DNA from: Capitulum mitella
Lineage: Eukaryota > Arthropoda > Thecostraca > Pollicipedomorpha > Pollicipedidae
Reading direction: 5' to 3'
Length of the DNA: 64,000 bases
NCBI GenBank assembly: GCA_030062745.1
Contig: CP099839.1
Span: 30,351,904 to 30,415,903 of the forward strand
A program made the translations under genes and the position numbers. Each line of letters begins with the position of its first letter. The first letter of the stretch is position 1. The notes under the pieces are model-generated. The model saw only the letters and a program-made list of their open reading frames with translations, had not been told where the DNA came from and searched no databases. Positions 1 through 11,598 of this stretch are shown here, one piece after another.

Positions 1-695
1 CGAAAAAGTAACTTCGTTAGTAACGGAGTAACGGAGTAACGGACCAGTGCCCACCTATGATGATTGGAAACGTTTTCATACAATATGAAATGCAACTAAG
101 GTCATTCCATGTGACGCTAAGGTCGTTGGAGGTCATTTAAGGTCAAAGGCCATAAGCTGACCTGATGAACATGTGACCATGACATTTCCCCCTTTTCATG
201 TCCCTGGCACTGCCTATGCTAACATTATGCAAACAATGTAATGCAATTTGCACTTGTTCAGCACATCATGAGTAGTAATAACTAAAACAGCGTTTTCAGC
301 TTTTTCGGTAGTTGAGTTTAAAAAAAAACAATCCTCCCATTTTGGAAACCCTGTGAACGCCTATGAATTTGCTCAAAATTTGAAATATATGGACCAATTG
401 TAACAGTGTCATCCACAATCCCTCGATTTGCGCAATTTTGGTCAAAATCGGTTTGTAAACAACAGAGTTATAAGAAGTCCAAAAATATCTTATTTTGGAT
501 TTTCCCCCTAGGATCCACCCCTTTCAAGATTTTGAAAATTTCTTTTGACAAAAAATGTTATTTACATCATGGCAAGTCCATTGCCGTTTGTTGCGATGAA
601 ATTGGATTTGTAGTTCTTGAGATCTCGGGGAGTGGGCGATTCCGCCCCCTTCCCGCCGGGGATGGGCCATACCGCCTAGCCCTCCGGGAATAGGG
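1..695 (+). mobile_element. TTAA-family piggyBac-like nonautonomous element, 3' part
   Basis: This is the right-hand portion of the repeat seen complete at 40147-41357, in the same orientation, cut off by the window start. Shared landmarks are a block rich in GGTCA / AAGGTC words near 100-180, the phrase around CCCTGTGAACGCC at 345-362, and the terminal CCGGGAATAGGG ending at 695. The base quartet after the end is TCAA rather than TTAA, consistent with a decayed target-site duplication. It encodes nothing convincing; open frames here are spurious. Confidence 0.7.
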
Positions 696-699
696 TCAA

Positions 700-1434
700 T
701 GCCAGCAGCACCCCACTCATAACCAAAGGATACTCACGAGCAAGACGGTACGATACCAGTTCGTATAAACATTTATGCAACTATGAGAAAGCGCCCTGCC
801 GGCGGGGCTCGAACATTGTTTTCTGATTTCAAGTTAGACACTATAGCCAACAGACCATGCTTCTAGAGCGTAAGAGGACTTCCTGAAATGCGATCACTCA
901 AGTGAACTGCACTGCTCGCGTTTAGTAACGGGCCCATAAAAAAGCGTCGTATGCTCGTTACACATGACGCATTGCAACGTGCCCCTTACATGGGGTACCG
1001 CTGGATAGCCCTAACGCTGGTCTATCATCTCAACAAATTTCAGCCGCCTAGGCCTCCGTTGTCACTGTTGGACAACAGTGGCGCCTAGGTCACTGCTTGC
1101 ACGTGGGTGCCGACCACAAAAGCACGCACCTGCAAGTACGGCCCATGTTTTCACCAAGTCTTGAAACAACAGCACCTGCCGTTTGATCTGTGCCCGTGAT
1201 TAAATGAATTCTGCAGAGGTCTGGCTCGCGCCACGTGGCACGTGCCACACGCCACGAATCGCTTTGAAACCAACACATAATTTGTCCACCGAGTCGGCGC
1301 ACCCGATGGTCCCACTTGTGTCGCGATCAACTGGGGTGTTCGGACGCTGGACGCTCGGAAGCTTCAACGCACTGTCGAACACCTCGATCCGAACTTTTCC
1401 GAGCGACTGCCATGTATGAAATCTCAAATTACAT
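700..1434. other. Intergenic, no gene recognised
   Basis: Apart from the tRNA-like motif pair, I see no gene or repeat landmark here. Overlapping short open frames on both strands between 1090 and 1427 do not resemble any family. Confidence 0.5.
782..870 (-). repeat. tRNA-like pol III promoter remnant (possible SINE head)
   Basis: On the minus strand an A-box-like TGGCTATAGTG (839-849) is followed after about 25 bases by a B-box-like GTTCGAGCC (806-814). A tRNA-Ser-like ACTTGAAATC lies between them. The stems do not pair well enough for a functional tRNA, so this is either a decayed tRNA or the head of a tRNA-derived SINE. It is weak evidence from two short motifs. Confidence 0.25.
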
Positions 1435-1651
1435 ATTCATCACCCCTGATTCAATACGTCAGGATCAAAAATGTGGAGCAGCGTCACGTCATGGCTTCTA
1501 TAGTATGTAAGTACTTCCAAATCGAAAGGGGCAAAAGCGTGCAGCACATTTTTACGTCCTTCGATTTGGAAGTACTTACGTACTATGGAAGCCATAACGT
1601 AACGCTGTTCCACCTTTTTGACCATGACGTATTGAATCAGGGGTGATGAAT
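1435..1651. mobile_element. 217-bp near-perfect palindromic MITE
   Basis: The segment begins ATTCATCACCCCTGATTCAA and ends with its reverse complement. The two halves stay complementary almost to the centre near 1543, with scattered mismatches. Both strands therefore give similar short peptides, which are artefacts of the palindrome. Diverged half-copies of the same end occur near 7560-7640 and 8700-8770. It is a foldback-type MITE with no coding capacity. I could not identify a target-site duplication. Confidence 0.7.
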
Positions 1652-2712
1652 GTGTTTCTTCCCATTAAAATTTGAAGCTTTTTTTGATTGGTGCCACTCC
1701 CATCTCCCTAGCTCTCTTAGTTCTCGACATCACAACTGAGGGGGTCTCGAGACCCCACCCCACAGGTAAGCGGAGGACGATTCGGACACCGGGGCGTGCG
1801 CAGTTTAACCTAGCCTAGCATCACCATCTGATCACGTACGGATGCTTGGTGCTTGTTCCGATGTATTAAATATCGTTACGACCTACTTTATTCCGTTATC
1901 ATCATGTCTGAAGGCATACCATCAGATGATCTCAAATTCGAGAACTTTCGCATGATTTGTTATAATTCGTGGGCCTGGTTTTATGGATGCCATTGCTTGT
2001 TTCAAATTGCTGTTCAGTCATCGGGGATGTTTTAAGTTTTTCTCGGTCCTCTTCATGCGTGAATGTGGAATAAAGATAATGAGAGTTTGCCAGCATAGTG
2101 CCATTTTCGTCTGTCATTGTACTTTCAATAAGACGTCAGTTGTGCAGACAACGCAAAACAATGTGATCTGAACATCTGTTTCGCTGGCAGGCATGAAAGA
2201 AACATGAAAGACAAGCGTTGCGTCAGACGACGATGGTGATGAGTGGGCAGAATTTCTCGTCTTTGAAGAGAAGTAAGGCGTCGCCAGAAAAGAACACCTG
2301 CAAATGACAGACCAAAACGCTCGTGCGTGTTAAGCCCTACCACAGTAGTACAATCGGAATCTTTCACAGATAGCGCCGTTGACATGTGTTGGGAGCCCCC
2401 GCTTCGAAACAGCGGCACACCTGTACGCGGCGAGTTGAGGGCTGTCGGCACAGATTTCTTAGAAAAGCTTATTCACCTTTCTTCATCTCGATCACAATGC
2501 CTTTGTCAAGATGTTTGAACAAAGGGTCTTCGGCACACATACTTTCATTTGCGCCGGTCGTGATGACTGGCAAAAGTCGGAATGAAGCCGAAAACTTTAA
2601 ATGTTATATTTTGTCTAGGGGTTAGCCCGCGCACAACGAATTTGAATTGTCACTCGCCATTTAGGGTTTCTCACAGCGTCCTTGGTCTCGGGGAACTAAT
2701 TAAGCTTGAGAG
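1652..2712 (+). repeat. Left arm of a long diverged inverted repeat
   Basis: This stretch matches 6125-7545 in inverted orientation. Landmarks in order are the CTCTCTTAGTTCTCGA box (about 1710), GGTCTCGAGACCCC (about 1743), the CGATTCGGACACCGGGGCG box (about 1779), a block near 1970-2170 and GGTCTCGGGGAAC near 2680. The arms differ by many substitutions and indels, so the event is old. Similar conceptual peptides from both arms reflect DNA similarity; neither arm has a long open frame. Confidence 0.7.
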
Positions 2713-3264
2713 AAGAACGTATTATTAATCGAAAGATCGTGGTATTTTAGGCAGAACGGATGTTTTTTCAATGTCTCGAAGTCTATTTCCAGACTTTATC
2801 AGATGAAGCAATGACACGCTGCATGTGACGGCATAGATTCAGTTGTTCAAAAAAGAAACAAAAGCAAATCTGAAGATTCTGTTAAGAAGTCCTGTTTATC
2901 AAGCTCTCTGAAAGGAATAAAAATACAGTAATGAAACATTCTGAAAGAGAATGTTGTACCCTTGATATGCGCTTTGAACCGGACAACCTATTATACCTGT
3001 ATAACACGTAATTTAGACAAGAATTTCTAACAGCTGTGATGTGCCAAATATCTATACCTGCTGATCTTCAAAGCAATACGTATTCAGCAAACTTATCTCG
3101 GCTATTAACCTGCGCTCTTATGTCCGCCGTTGCGTGGCAACACGAGTAAGCGCAAATCAGTGAACGTTAAGCAATGATTGTGGTATTCCGTCACTTTCCA
3201 GCAGGTCCTCCTGAAATTTTAGGGCGTATTCGTCAAAACAGAGCAAACATTGTTTGCAACGAAT
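2713..3264. other. AT-rich intergenic DNA
   Basis: No open frame, RNA gene or repeat landmark was recognised. The segment lies inside the interval bounded by the two diverged inverted arms. Confidence 0.5.
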
Positions 3265-3550
3265 GCATCGTAAAGTCGGCGGACTTCAGGAGCAATGCGG
3301 CGTAAGAATATCCATACCAGTAGAAGATTGGAAACCGAAAATATGTGTGAATAGTGTAGAAAAATGAAAATTAAGTTTCGTTCCACGGATTTTCTGGACT
3401 AACGTGACGGCACTGATGTGGCGTCCTCCGGCACGACCCCAATCCGGGGTCAGTAAGCATGTGGAGCCATAAGGCCATAGAGCGTGAGAATGGCACTGTT
3501 GTGACACTGATGGGCAGGATATGGATCGCGCTGAAGTTACTTGTTGGATT
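3265..3550 (+). repeat. Dispersed repeat copy (GGAAACCGAAAATATGTGTG family)
   Basis: It shares a series of landmarks, in order, with 61055-61275 (direct) and 47875-48060 (inverted): a CAATGCGGCGTAAGAATA-like start, GGAAACCGAAAATATGTGTG, a GAAAATT..GTTCC stretch, and a GATGGGCAGGATATGGATC end. It appears non-coding, part of a medium-copy transposon-derived family. Confidence 0.6.
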
Positions 3551-3939
3551 ACTTCTTAATTGTTACTTGTTAAGATCATTTATACTGAATAAACGTCTAG
3601 CTGGCACGCGCCTCATTTTCCTTCTTTGTAATTAGAGAATGCAGGAGGCTTCTGCCCTTAATAAGCATAACAGAAACATGTTATTGCAAGATTTGTGCAC
3701 CATGATAAGTACCATGAATGTGCCAGAATTCCAAGGAATGATTATTTTATTCTAACTAGGGGTGTGTGGGAAACGGGGCTGTGGAGCTTTGGGCTATGAC
3801 CTCCCGCTCACTTCCATCTTTCCAGCATACAAGGGCTGCTCTTGCTATGCGACACGTGCTCCTGTGAGTCATATACATTCGGACATTTCTGTCCAGACGG
3901 AGGAAACGGTAGTTAGCACGCATGTGTCTTAAACTTTGC

Positions 3940-4100
3940 AGTGCTTAGGACGGATGCGTCGTAAAAATCGCCCATAGGTGTAGATCGTTGGAAACCTCAA
4001 AGAGGGAGTGAAGCCATATCGTGGCGGGGAAGTTCACAGTAGTTCAAAACATTTGTTCCCTAGATCGGCTGCGGTCATTTTCCACATTACACAAGTCCTT
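3940..4100 (+). repeat. Second, more diverged copy of the same family
   Basis: A TTAGGACGGATGCGTCGTAAAAAT start and a following GATCGTTGGAAACC correspond to the start of the copies at 3265 and 61050. Similarity fades after about 4060. Confidence 0.4.
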
Positions 4101-4269
4101 CATGGTTGGTGGGACTTTGGTATTGAGCGAGTATTTTAACTAAGACTCGGAGATAAATGTGAATATCGTTGAGGTATTTTAATCTTTTTCCTTCTTGCTT
4201 TTTGTTCAGAGCAGTTTCATTTTTCGTGCTCTTTTTGGTCTCACAGGATGCTCTGTATATGTAGGAAGC

Positions 4270-4870
4270 CCATGGGTAGGAAATACGGCGTTGGAGGCGT
4301 ATTATCAGCCACGTTAACCCTCGCCGGGCCGGCCATCGGATCCACCTTCACCAGGCCGGGTGGGCGAGGGGGGGGGGCTCATGAGAAACGGTGGTGTTTC
4401 CCAGATCTCAAGAACTTTGAGTTCCACAGAAAAAGTAAAAATACGGTTGGAAAGTCCTTGGCGAAAGTAAAAGAGAACATATTGACTTTTTCAAACAATG
4501 TCCACATTCAGTTCATTAGAGGTCTTCCTGGGTCAAATTACCCTGCCGAGATTTTTCTCAGAAACCTTTGGTAACCAAGGCTTCGACGTGTCACAAAAGG
4601 AGTTTACAGAAAAAGACATCTGATTTGGATTACCCATGTGGAATGGAAAAAGCTTGCACTTGAAGATAAATTTTACCATTTTGAGGAAAGCGGAAAATGA
4701 AGGTAAAAATGGGCCATGCTGTAGAAACAGGAGCAACGTTTTTTCTGAACGTCTTTTGGCTGGAATACTCTCAGAATGTGTTCGGAATGCATATGAAGTC
4801 TGCAGCTATCATAAAAATCAAACAAGGTCAACCTAGCAATGTACTGGCGCTTAAACATCGGACTTTCCTG
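4270..4870 (+). repeat. 600-bp repeat, inverted partner at 10250-10870
   Basis: Landmarks shared in reverse order with 10250-10870 are GTATTATCA..CACGTTAACC, a GC-rich GGCCGG block with a long G run (about 4368-4376), CTCATGAGAAACGG, CCCAGATCTC, TACCCATGTGGAA and CTAGCAA. The two copies are diverged. No coding frame is conserved between them, so this is a non-coding interspersed element. Confidence 0.7.
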
Positions 4871-5400
4871 GCGTCTGTGGTATCATCTGCCGCATTATCA
4901 TTGGTCAGGTACGGTATCGGCCCCCTCCAATCCGACATAGAAGCGCATCTTCGCCGTGGCTGGCTAAAGCAAAAATGCCATTGGTCACAAAGCTAATTCG
5001 CCGGTCAATATCAAGTGTTGTAGTTGTTCCATCAAACATTTAAGATGCTGTTAGACTCGCCATGCCGCTATGCCTTGGAGATTTTAGATCCGGTACTTGT
5101 TATTTTTTGTCATACCTCGAAATACGTGATGATATGAGAACCCTCTCAGTACAGGCACTACCTATCACCGGCAGAGCGCATGGTTCTGGTAGCGCTAGTG
5201 GCCAGTGCGCACACTTTGAAACTGAATGTGGGGAAATGGATTGGGTTCGGAGCTGGGTGCAGGCGGGCTGCGGTTGAACTTTTTCTGAACCACAGTTGCC
5301 TTTGTGGGAACTGTATGTCAGCATTTTCATTAAGCCTGAATCCATGCCCATATATCTAATCTCTGCAGAATTAAACACAGGCACATGCAATGGGGGCCCG
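4871..5400. other. Intergenic, no gene recognised
   Basis: Short open frames on both strands show no family resemblance. A GC-rich block GGGGGCCCGGGGGCC begins at about 5393. Confidence 0.45.
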
Positions 5401-5404
5401 GGGG

Positions 5405-5545
5405 CCTGGGCCCCCGCTTAGACCCAAATATTTTTTTGTGAAAACCATTGCGCATCGTCTTCCCAGCAGGCGGTTTTCGTATGATTTCTGTTCACATTGA
5501 GCTCCGCCCCCCCCCCCTTAAGAAAATCCTGGCTGCGCCCCTGAG
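5405..5545 (-). repeat. Short interspersed repeat, inverted partner at 39655-39795
   Basis: Both copies carry CATCGTCTTCCCAGCAGGCG, a TTTTCGTATGATTT stretch and CTTAAGAAAATCCTGGCTGCG, at the same spacing over about 135 bp. The C-run in this copy (about 5508-5517) is replaced by a purer GA-rich segment in the other. Non-coding. Confidence 0.65.
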
Positions 5546-6124
5546 ATGAAACACAGAGGGATACCAGATATTTCTCATGAACTCTTATTTTTGATGTGGA
5601 AGAGGACAAACGAATGCTGAATAAACAGCTATCACTTTTATCCATACGAGTATTGCATTTCCGGTACAACTTTACGAGCGGAGCGATCACTAACTGAACA
5701 TATGGAAAATGGGGCCGCGCCGACCCGGGATCAACGGCACCACCTACGAAGGATCTTGACGATAAAAACACTGATGCGTCCAAGAATCTCAGATATGCTG
5801 TGCTAGCATATAGAGGAGCATGACGTTTTTGATGCGTGGGTGCGTATGTATGTGTGTGTGCGTATGTGATTGGGACTTAGGACTCTCCGTGTACGTGGTC
5901 ATATGGCGCCCGAGACGTTCCTGATGGAGCGGATAGCGAGCTTTTATTGTAAATCGTTAATCAGAAACATACGTTAACAGCGCAACGCCAGTTACACAGA
6001 ACTGATTTGTCTGAAATGGGTCCTTTATGAAATCCACGCGAGCAAACGAAGTAAACAAGATAACATCACAAACATTAGAACATAAACTTATGCCATTTCT
6101 GGGTTGAAAGATAGGGTCTTCTCT
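5546..6124. other. Intergenic, no gene recognised
   Basis: No coding family was recognised. A small TG/TATG-rich stretch lies at about 5838-5870. Confidence 0.45.
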
Positions 6125-7545
6125 GTAGCTTCATTCATTTCCCGAGACCAAAGAGGTTGCGAGAAACCCCAGACGTGACATTTCACAAGTGACAATTCAT
6201 ATTCGTTGTGCACGGGCTAGTCCTTGGGCATAATGAAACATTTAAAATTTTCGGCATCATTCCGACTTTTGCAAAGTCATCGCGACCGGCACAAATAAAA
6301 GAATATATGCCAAAGACTCTTCGTTCAAACATATTGACAAAAACATCGTGATCGAGGAAAAAAAAGCTAAATAAATTTTTCTCTAAGACGAGTTTACCGT
6401 CTGCCCTCAATTCTCCGCGTGCAGGTGTAGCGCTGCTTGAAGGTGGGGCTTTTGACTCGTCATCGGCGGTTCCTGTGAAAGATTCCGATCGTACTGCGAT
6501 CAGACCGCACGATTTTTTTGGCCTGTCACTTGCAGGTGTTTTTTCGGCGACACTTTTGGCCACTTATCACCATCGTCGTCTGACGCATCGCTTTTCTTTC
6601 ATGTAGGGAAGCCTCTCAACGAAACAGGTGTTCAGGTCACATTGTTTTCCGTTGTCTGCACAACTGACGTCTTATTTAAAGCGCAATAAAAAACGGAAAT
6701 GGGACTACACTGGCAAACTCCCATTGTCTTGATTCCATATTCACGCATGAAGAGGACGGAGAAAAACTTCAAGCATCCCTGATAACTGAATAGCAATTTG
6801 AAACAAGAAATAGTATCCATAAAACCAGGCCCACGAGGAGCCTTTCCATGCGAAAGTTCTCCAGTTTGAGGTCATCTGATGGTATGCCTTCAGACATGAT
6901 GGTAACATAATAAGGCAGATCTTAACAATGTTTAGTGCATCGGAATAGGCATCAAACATCAGTATGCAGGGTGTTGATTTCTGTAAAAGATTGGGGGCCG
7001 AGGAGAGGGCCCGACAACCTATACTCTCCCCAAACCTGGGTTCCTCAACGGATTTAACCTATTTTATTCTGACCAGCGGAAATTTATAGATTTTTGCTGT
7101 TAATATTTATCAAAAAAGAATTGCATTTCCCCATGTATGCGGGCACATATACGTATATATAGACAGAAGACAGAAAGATAGAAACAGACTTTATGCATCA
7201 CTTTCTGCTTATCTCTTATCTATTGCGGCCGTTCTTTTCATTATTATTACTCATTTCCCTTTAAATATGGCAGAACATATTGGGGAGGCCCAAACCAGCA
7301 TTAGGGGGCGAAAATCAACAATGGCTGGGCCAGGGCCCTATCAAAAGAATACAAATCGACAGGCCTGTCAGCATGTGACCAGATGGTGACGCTAGGCTAC
7401 GTTAAACCGCGCACGCCCCGGTGTCCGAATCGTCCTCCGCTTACCTGTGGGGTGGGGTCTCGAGACCCCTCCAACCATGGTCTCGAGAACTAAGAGAGCT
7501 AGGGGGATGGGAGTAACACATTTAAAAAACGGCTTGAAATTTAGG
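6125..7545 (-). repeat. Right arm of the long diverged inverted repeat
   Basis: Reverse-complement counterpart of 1652-2712, with the same landmarks in opposite order. These include CCCGAGACCAAAG near 6138, the histidine-rich CACCATCGTCGTCTGACGC stretch near 6569, CGCCCCGGTGTCCGAATCG near 7412 and CTCGAGAACTAAGAGAGC near 7482. It is longer than its partner because of an extra 300-400 bp between about 6960 and 7370. It includes no intact gene. Confidence 0.7.
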
Positions 7546-7839
7546 TGGTAATGAACACGTTTTCATTACCTTTTATTAAACATGTTAGGGTCGAAAAGGT
7601 GAAATAATGTCAGGCCATGTTTTCAAAAATGCGCGAATAATAAACGAAAATCAGGCAATGCCACGAACTCATCTTAAATGTTTCACGGTCTAAAATGATT
7701 TTTTTATTGTCAGAAAATACTTTTGAACGCCACAGGTTATGCAAGGTAATACCCAGGAAAATACCCGTCATCAGCCATTGGAAAACTACACTGGCTTATA
7801 TCGAAAGTGGGAGGCATTTAAGCATACTTTCAACATACG

Positions 7840-8070
7840 TTTTCGGAATCATCGTTACTACTTTTAGGTGAGATACGGCAAATTTCAACTTAAAAAGACG
7901 TAAAAGGATCATCTAGGTGCATAACATGTGAATCAGTGTTACAACATTTATATCTTGTGATTGACATGATACGAATGTCCAGTCAGTGCCATTTGATCAC
8001 TATTATCACCCTACACGGTGTTCGTGAATGCCAAAGAAAGTCAAGAACAGGTCAGGCTACGTCAAAGGAG
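7840..8070 (+). repeat. Diverged direct repeat, partner at 9520-9770
   Basis: A GATACGAATGTC box, a TTTGATC box, GTCAAG.ACAGG.CAGG and GGATAGCA occur in the same order and spacing at both sites. This is probably a further fragment of the local repeat family rather than a gene. Confidence 0.45.
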
Positions 8071-8104
8071 GATAGCAGGCAAAATATTTCTATCTTTCTT
8101 TTTA

Positions 8105-8400
8105 TATGTTTCATTGTTACTGTTTAATTTATTTTATATTATGCAAAATCGTTCTAAAAATAAATGTTTCACAAACGAAGTACTGAAACATTTCCGAGAT
8201 CCTGAAAATAGCTTAAAGACACTAACACAAGGGATTCTCACTTTTCGTGTTTTTCATATGTTTCATTTTTCACATTTTAATTTGTTTCATATTACGCAAA
8301 ATTGTTCTAAAAAGAAATGTTTCGCAAACAAACGAAATACTGAAATACTTCCAAGATCTTTAGCATAACATAAAGACACTAACACAAGGATTTCTCATCG
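8105..8400 (+). repeat. Two-unit tandem duplication, period about 152-157 bp
   Basis: Unit 1 starts TTTCATTG at 8109 and unit 2 starts TTTCATTT at 8261. Both contain a GCAAAAT.GTTCTAAAAA stretch and end with AAAGACACTAACACAAGG (8221 and 8378). The open frame of 116 codons that crosses it is low-complexity and internally duplicated, so it is not a convincing gene. Confidence 0.6.
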
Positions 8401-8552
8401 CCAGCGCAGACACGCAAGGCCATTCTTTAGGGTCAAATGAATAACTGTCTGCACATCCTAAACGAATAAAAGTGTACACGTGAAACCAACCATACACGTT
8501 ACCTTACAGCACTTCATGAAACTGCATGACATCAGAAGTGATATCCCGCGCT

Positions 8553-8800
8553 CTCGCGGGTGTCGGTCACCTTTCGCTTACCTTACTTCGCCCTACTCTA
8601 CCAATCGAGAACTCGCATGATCTCGAGAACTATGAGGGCTCCACAGAAGAGAGTGACACCAATTAAAGGCTCGTCAACTTTTAGAAAGAATGGACGCTTG
8701 CTAACTGATTCAGAATTGGTACTTTAGGGCCAAGAGGTGAAACAGCGCCATGTCATGACGTCCAAAAGCTGTGGGCATAAAGCAAGTATGATGGTTTTTT
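8553..8800 (-). repeat. Diverged copy of the CTCGAGAACT / CGTCAGG repeat family
   Basis: This contains CGAGAACTATGAGGGCT, a GTGACACCAATTAAA stretch and TGATTCAGAATT..GAAACAGCGCCATGTCATG. These correspond to the junction between the 217-bp palindrome and the inverted arm at 1640-1720. It appears to be a half-element. Confidence 0.45.
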
Positions 8801-8947
8801 TAACTGATCTTGATCACCAACGAATCCAAAAGGACCAGAAATGTGTTTTCATTGTCGAAAAGTAATTTGCTAGTCCTCAGATGATGTCAGGTCGGGTCAA
8901 CCGCCACTGGAATACAACACTTAGGGATTTGTAGTTGCACTTATTAC

Positions 8948-8990
8948 GTAATATGTAATGTAATGTAATGTAATGTAATGTTATGTAATA
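8948..8990. repeat. (TGTAA)n microsatellite
   Basis: Seven or eight imperfect TGTAA units in a row, flanked by two copies of AGTTGCACTTATTACGTAA. The flanking duplication is about 60 bp apart. Confidence 0.85.
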
Positions 8991-8999
8991 GTTGCACTT

Positions 9000-9470
9000 A
9001 TTACGTAAGCGGGATTCGGTGGCGACGACCTTGAGGACGCTAGGCAGGCGCGCCGTACGTGACATAGTTGCGAAGCGCATCAGCATCGGCGTCTTCCGAG
9101 CCCTGAACGACTCGCGTGCTCCGGTGGCGGTCCGGTCCCTTTCACTCCGCGTACTGTTGTGTACCAGCGTGCCACCCGGGCGTCGGCGGCCGGCGCCTTA
9201 GAGCCGCCGGCTTTCCGTCTGTCTGTGGCCCGCAGAGCTTTTTCGTATCGCGACCTCGTCCTGGAACCGCCGGCCGCCGGACATCACCGCCTTTCGAACC
9301 CGTGGAGGGCTTGTACGCAAACTTGACGAACTATTTCCTGTACCTTGACGTGTCTGACTGCGTAGTTTTATTTGTATGACTATTGCACACTGAAATGACT
9401 ACAGCCAAACAGTAATCCACGCTGTGGAAAGATTCGTAAATAAACTGAACTGAACTGAACTAAACTGAAC
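9000..9470 (+). mobile_element. 5'-truncated LINE 3' end with CTGAA-repeat tail
   Basis: A GC-rich stretch (9000-9310) resembling a decayed coding region passes into AT-rich sequence and ends TAAATAAACTGAACTGAACT (about 9439-9458). A short simple-repeat tail after an AATAAA-like signal is characteristic of several arthropod non-LTR retrotransposon clades. No reverse transcriptase motif remains, so the clade cannot be named. The alternative is an unrelated GC-rich segment next to a microsatellite. Confidence 0.45.
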
Positions 9471-9519
9471 ACTGATTTGTGGCGAATCTGGCGGTCAAGT
9501 AAAATAACTTCAGGCATAT

Positions 9520-9770
9520 TTTTCGAATCACCATTGCAAGTGTTCGGTCTATACATGACAACTTGAATCAGAAAAATATTAATGTAGGTCATCTCAGGTT
9601 ATATCAAGGTGACTACGGTCACATCTTCCATCATTCACGCCTCGTGATTGGGTAAAGGTACGAATGTCAAACAAACGGTATTTGATCGCTTTAATCATTT
9701 TCATTTGTTCTTGAATGACGTAAAAGTCAAGGACAGGCCAGGTCAGGTCAGTTCAATGAGGATAGCACGT
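9520..9770 (+). repeat. Diverged direct repeat, partner at 7840-8070
   Basis: See the partner: the TACGAATGTC, TTTGATC, GTCAAGGACAGG and GAGGATAGCA landmarks are in the same order. GGTCAGGTCAG is expanded here near 9740. Confidence 0.45.
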
Positions 9771-9774
9771 CACT

Positions 9775-10255
9775 GCAATGGAGGAGAAATCTCCCCTCGC
9801 TCAGGCCCTGACTCCATGACTGTTGAGTTTTTGCTGTGTCATGAGTTGGAAGCTCTGTCGTGAATGATTCCCCGTATTTGGGTTGCAAAATAGGCATTTT
9901 TATGTTTTGCAAAGGGGGAGGCCGAGTACACTTTCCTGACTCTGTTGCTGTTGTGTTTTGTCGTCCCGTGAGCTAAAAGCTCTGCATCTAGGTACTCCTC
10001 GCGTTGGGCCCGTGAAAAAGGCACCTGACGGCACCACGATGGGTGTGGGGGTTCTCCTCTCATTCTGGCCATGACTCCACGACCGTTGAGTTTTTGCTGT
10101 GCCATGGGTTGAAACCTGTGCCATGAATGAATCCTCGCATGTGTACCGCGAAATAGACCGTTTTATTTCGCTGACGTCAACATAGTATGGGTGGGAGGGG
10201 GGGCGGGGCTTACTCCTGCCTTGCTCTGGTCCTGACTACGTGGCTGTTGCGCCAG
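9775..10255 (+). repeat. Diverged tandem array, unit about 120-150 bp, 3-4 copies
   Basis: Repeated landmarks in each unit are CTC..C.CTCTGGCC.TGACT.C followed by TGTTG.GTTTTTGCTGTG.CATG and then a GAATG.TTCC/CTCGTATTTG-like end. Units start near 9785, 9920, 10045 and 10190. Each also carries a G-rich run. No gene. Confidence 0.5.
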
Positions 10256-10870
10256 TAAGCGCCGTTGCTTTGCTAGGTTGACCTTATTTGACTTTTATGG
10301 TAAGTGCAGACTTGATATGTGTTCCGAACACATTTTGGGAGTATTCCAGCCAAGACACGTTCAGAAAAAAACAATATTCCTGTCTTCACAAAAGGCACGA
10401 TTTTGCCTTCATTTTCTTTTTCCCCGAAATGGTCAAATTTAGCGTCAAGTGCAGACTATTCCGTTCCACATGGGTGATACAAATCAAGTATTCTTTTTCT
10501 GTTCAACTCCTTTTGAGACTTGTCGAAGCCTTCATTACCAAACTTTTCTGAGAAAAACCTCGACAGGGTAATTTGACCTACGAAGAACACTGATGAAATG
10601 AATATCGACCTTCATTGAGAAAAGATCCACTGTTCTCTTTTTTCGTCAGGGGCTTTCCACCCACATTTCTGTTCTTTTCTGAGGAAATCGCAGTGTTCTG
10701 GAGATCTGGGGAACACCGCCGTTTCTCATGAGCCCCCCCCCCCGGCCTGACGAATGTGGATCCCAAGGCCGGCCGGCGAGGGTTAACGTGGTTGATAATA
10801 CGCCTTTATGCTCGTCAGTCGCTGATTCCACTGACGGAGGCACATCAAACTGTGCCGACATTACCTCAGC
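10250..10870 (-). repeat. 600-bp repeat, inverted partner of 4270-4870
   Basis: Reverse-complement counterpart of 4270-4870, running from GCTAGGTTGACC (about 10274) through CCACATGGGT, GAGATCTGGGG, CTCATGAG plus a C run, to CGAGGGTTAACGTGG (about 10778). Confidence 0.7.
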
Positions 10871-11598
10871 TCCATGTCATGCATACCTCAACTGGTACTT
10901 ATATGTGCGTACCACTAGAGGTTTACGCGGCTGTACTTTTCCTTAGCCGCCCCGCGCTACAGCCATACCACCCTAGCTGTAGCCAGCCGCAGCCTTACCC
11001 ATAGGTCCAACATCCAGCCGTTGGCCAGCCGGGCAATTTTTTTTTTCAAAATGTCATTTAGAAACATTTTTTAGGGTAAGCTGGTACCTGAATATGAATC
11101 ATGTGGAAAAAACAACACAGCTGCAACACCGCAAAAACTACCAAATGACTGCATCATACCAATCTAACTGGTTACCTACCTTTCCACTTCTATTCATGTT
11201 TTTTACTATGATAGGCATGCGAGTATAAAAGTAACTTATTCTACTTATCCCATCCTTATCACAGGCAAGTTGGTTGAACTGTTTGAGTTTCAGAAGCTAG
11301 CCATGTGTGCTTTACCTACTTTATCTATAATGACTAACCAGCCAAAACTTGAAAGCAATAACACCAATGTGGCCTAGTATCAACATGACCCTGTTGACCT
11401 ACCAGATGGACCACGTTGCTTAGAAAACGGCTTGCGAAACTGATTGAGTAGGTAGGTAGGTAAATAGGTATGTACACAGCCCCAACTAAAGATGCATTCA
11501 TCGTTACCTACCTACCACCCGAAATGAGCCTGTGGTGATTACATCAGGAGACTCTGGCCAGAACTTACTAGGAGAGTGGGTCGCCTAAAATGCAGTAT
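10871..11598. other. Intergenic with AGCC/GTAGG-rich patches
   Basis: A pyrimidine-rich stretch with repeated CAGCCGCAGCC-like words lies at 10970-11035, and a short GTAGGTAGGTAGG run at about 11449. No gene recognised. Confidence 0.45.

Noticed and set aside
782..870. Functional tRNA-Ser gene
   Set aside because: Acceptor and T stems do not pair; kept only as a tRNA-like remnant.
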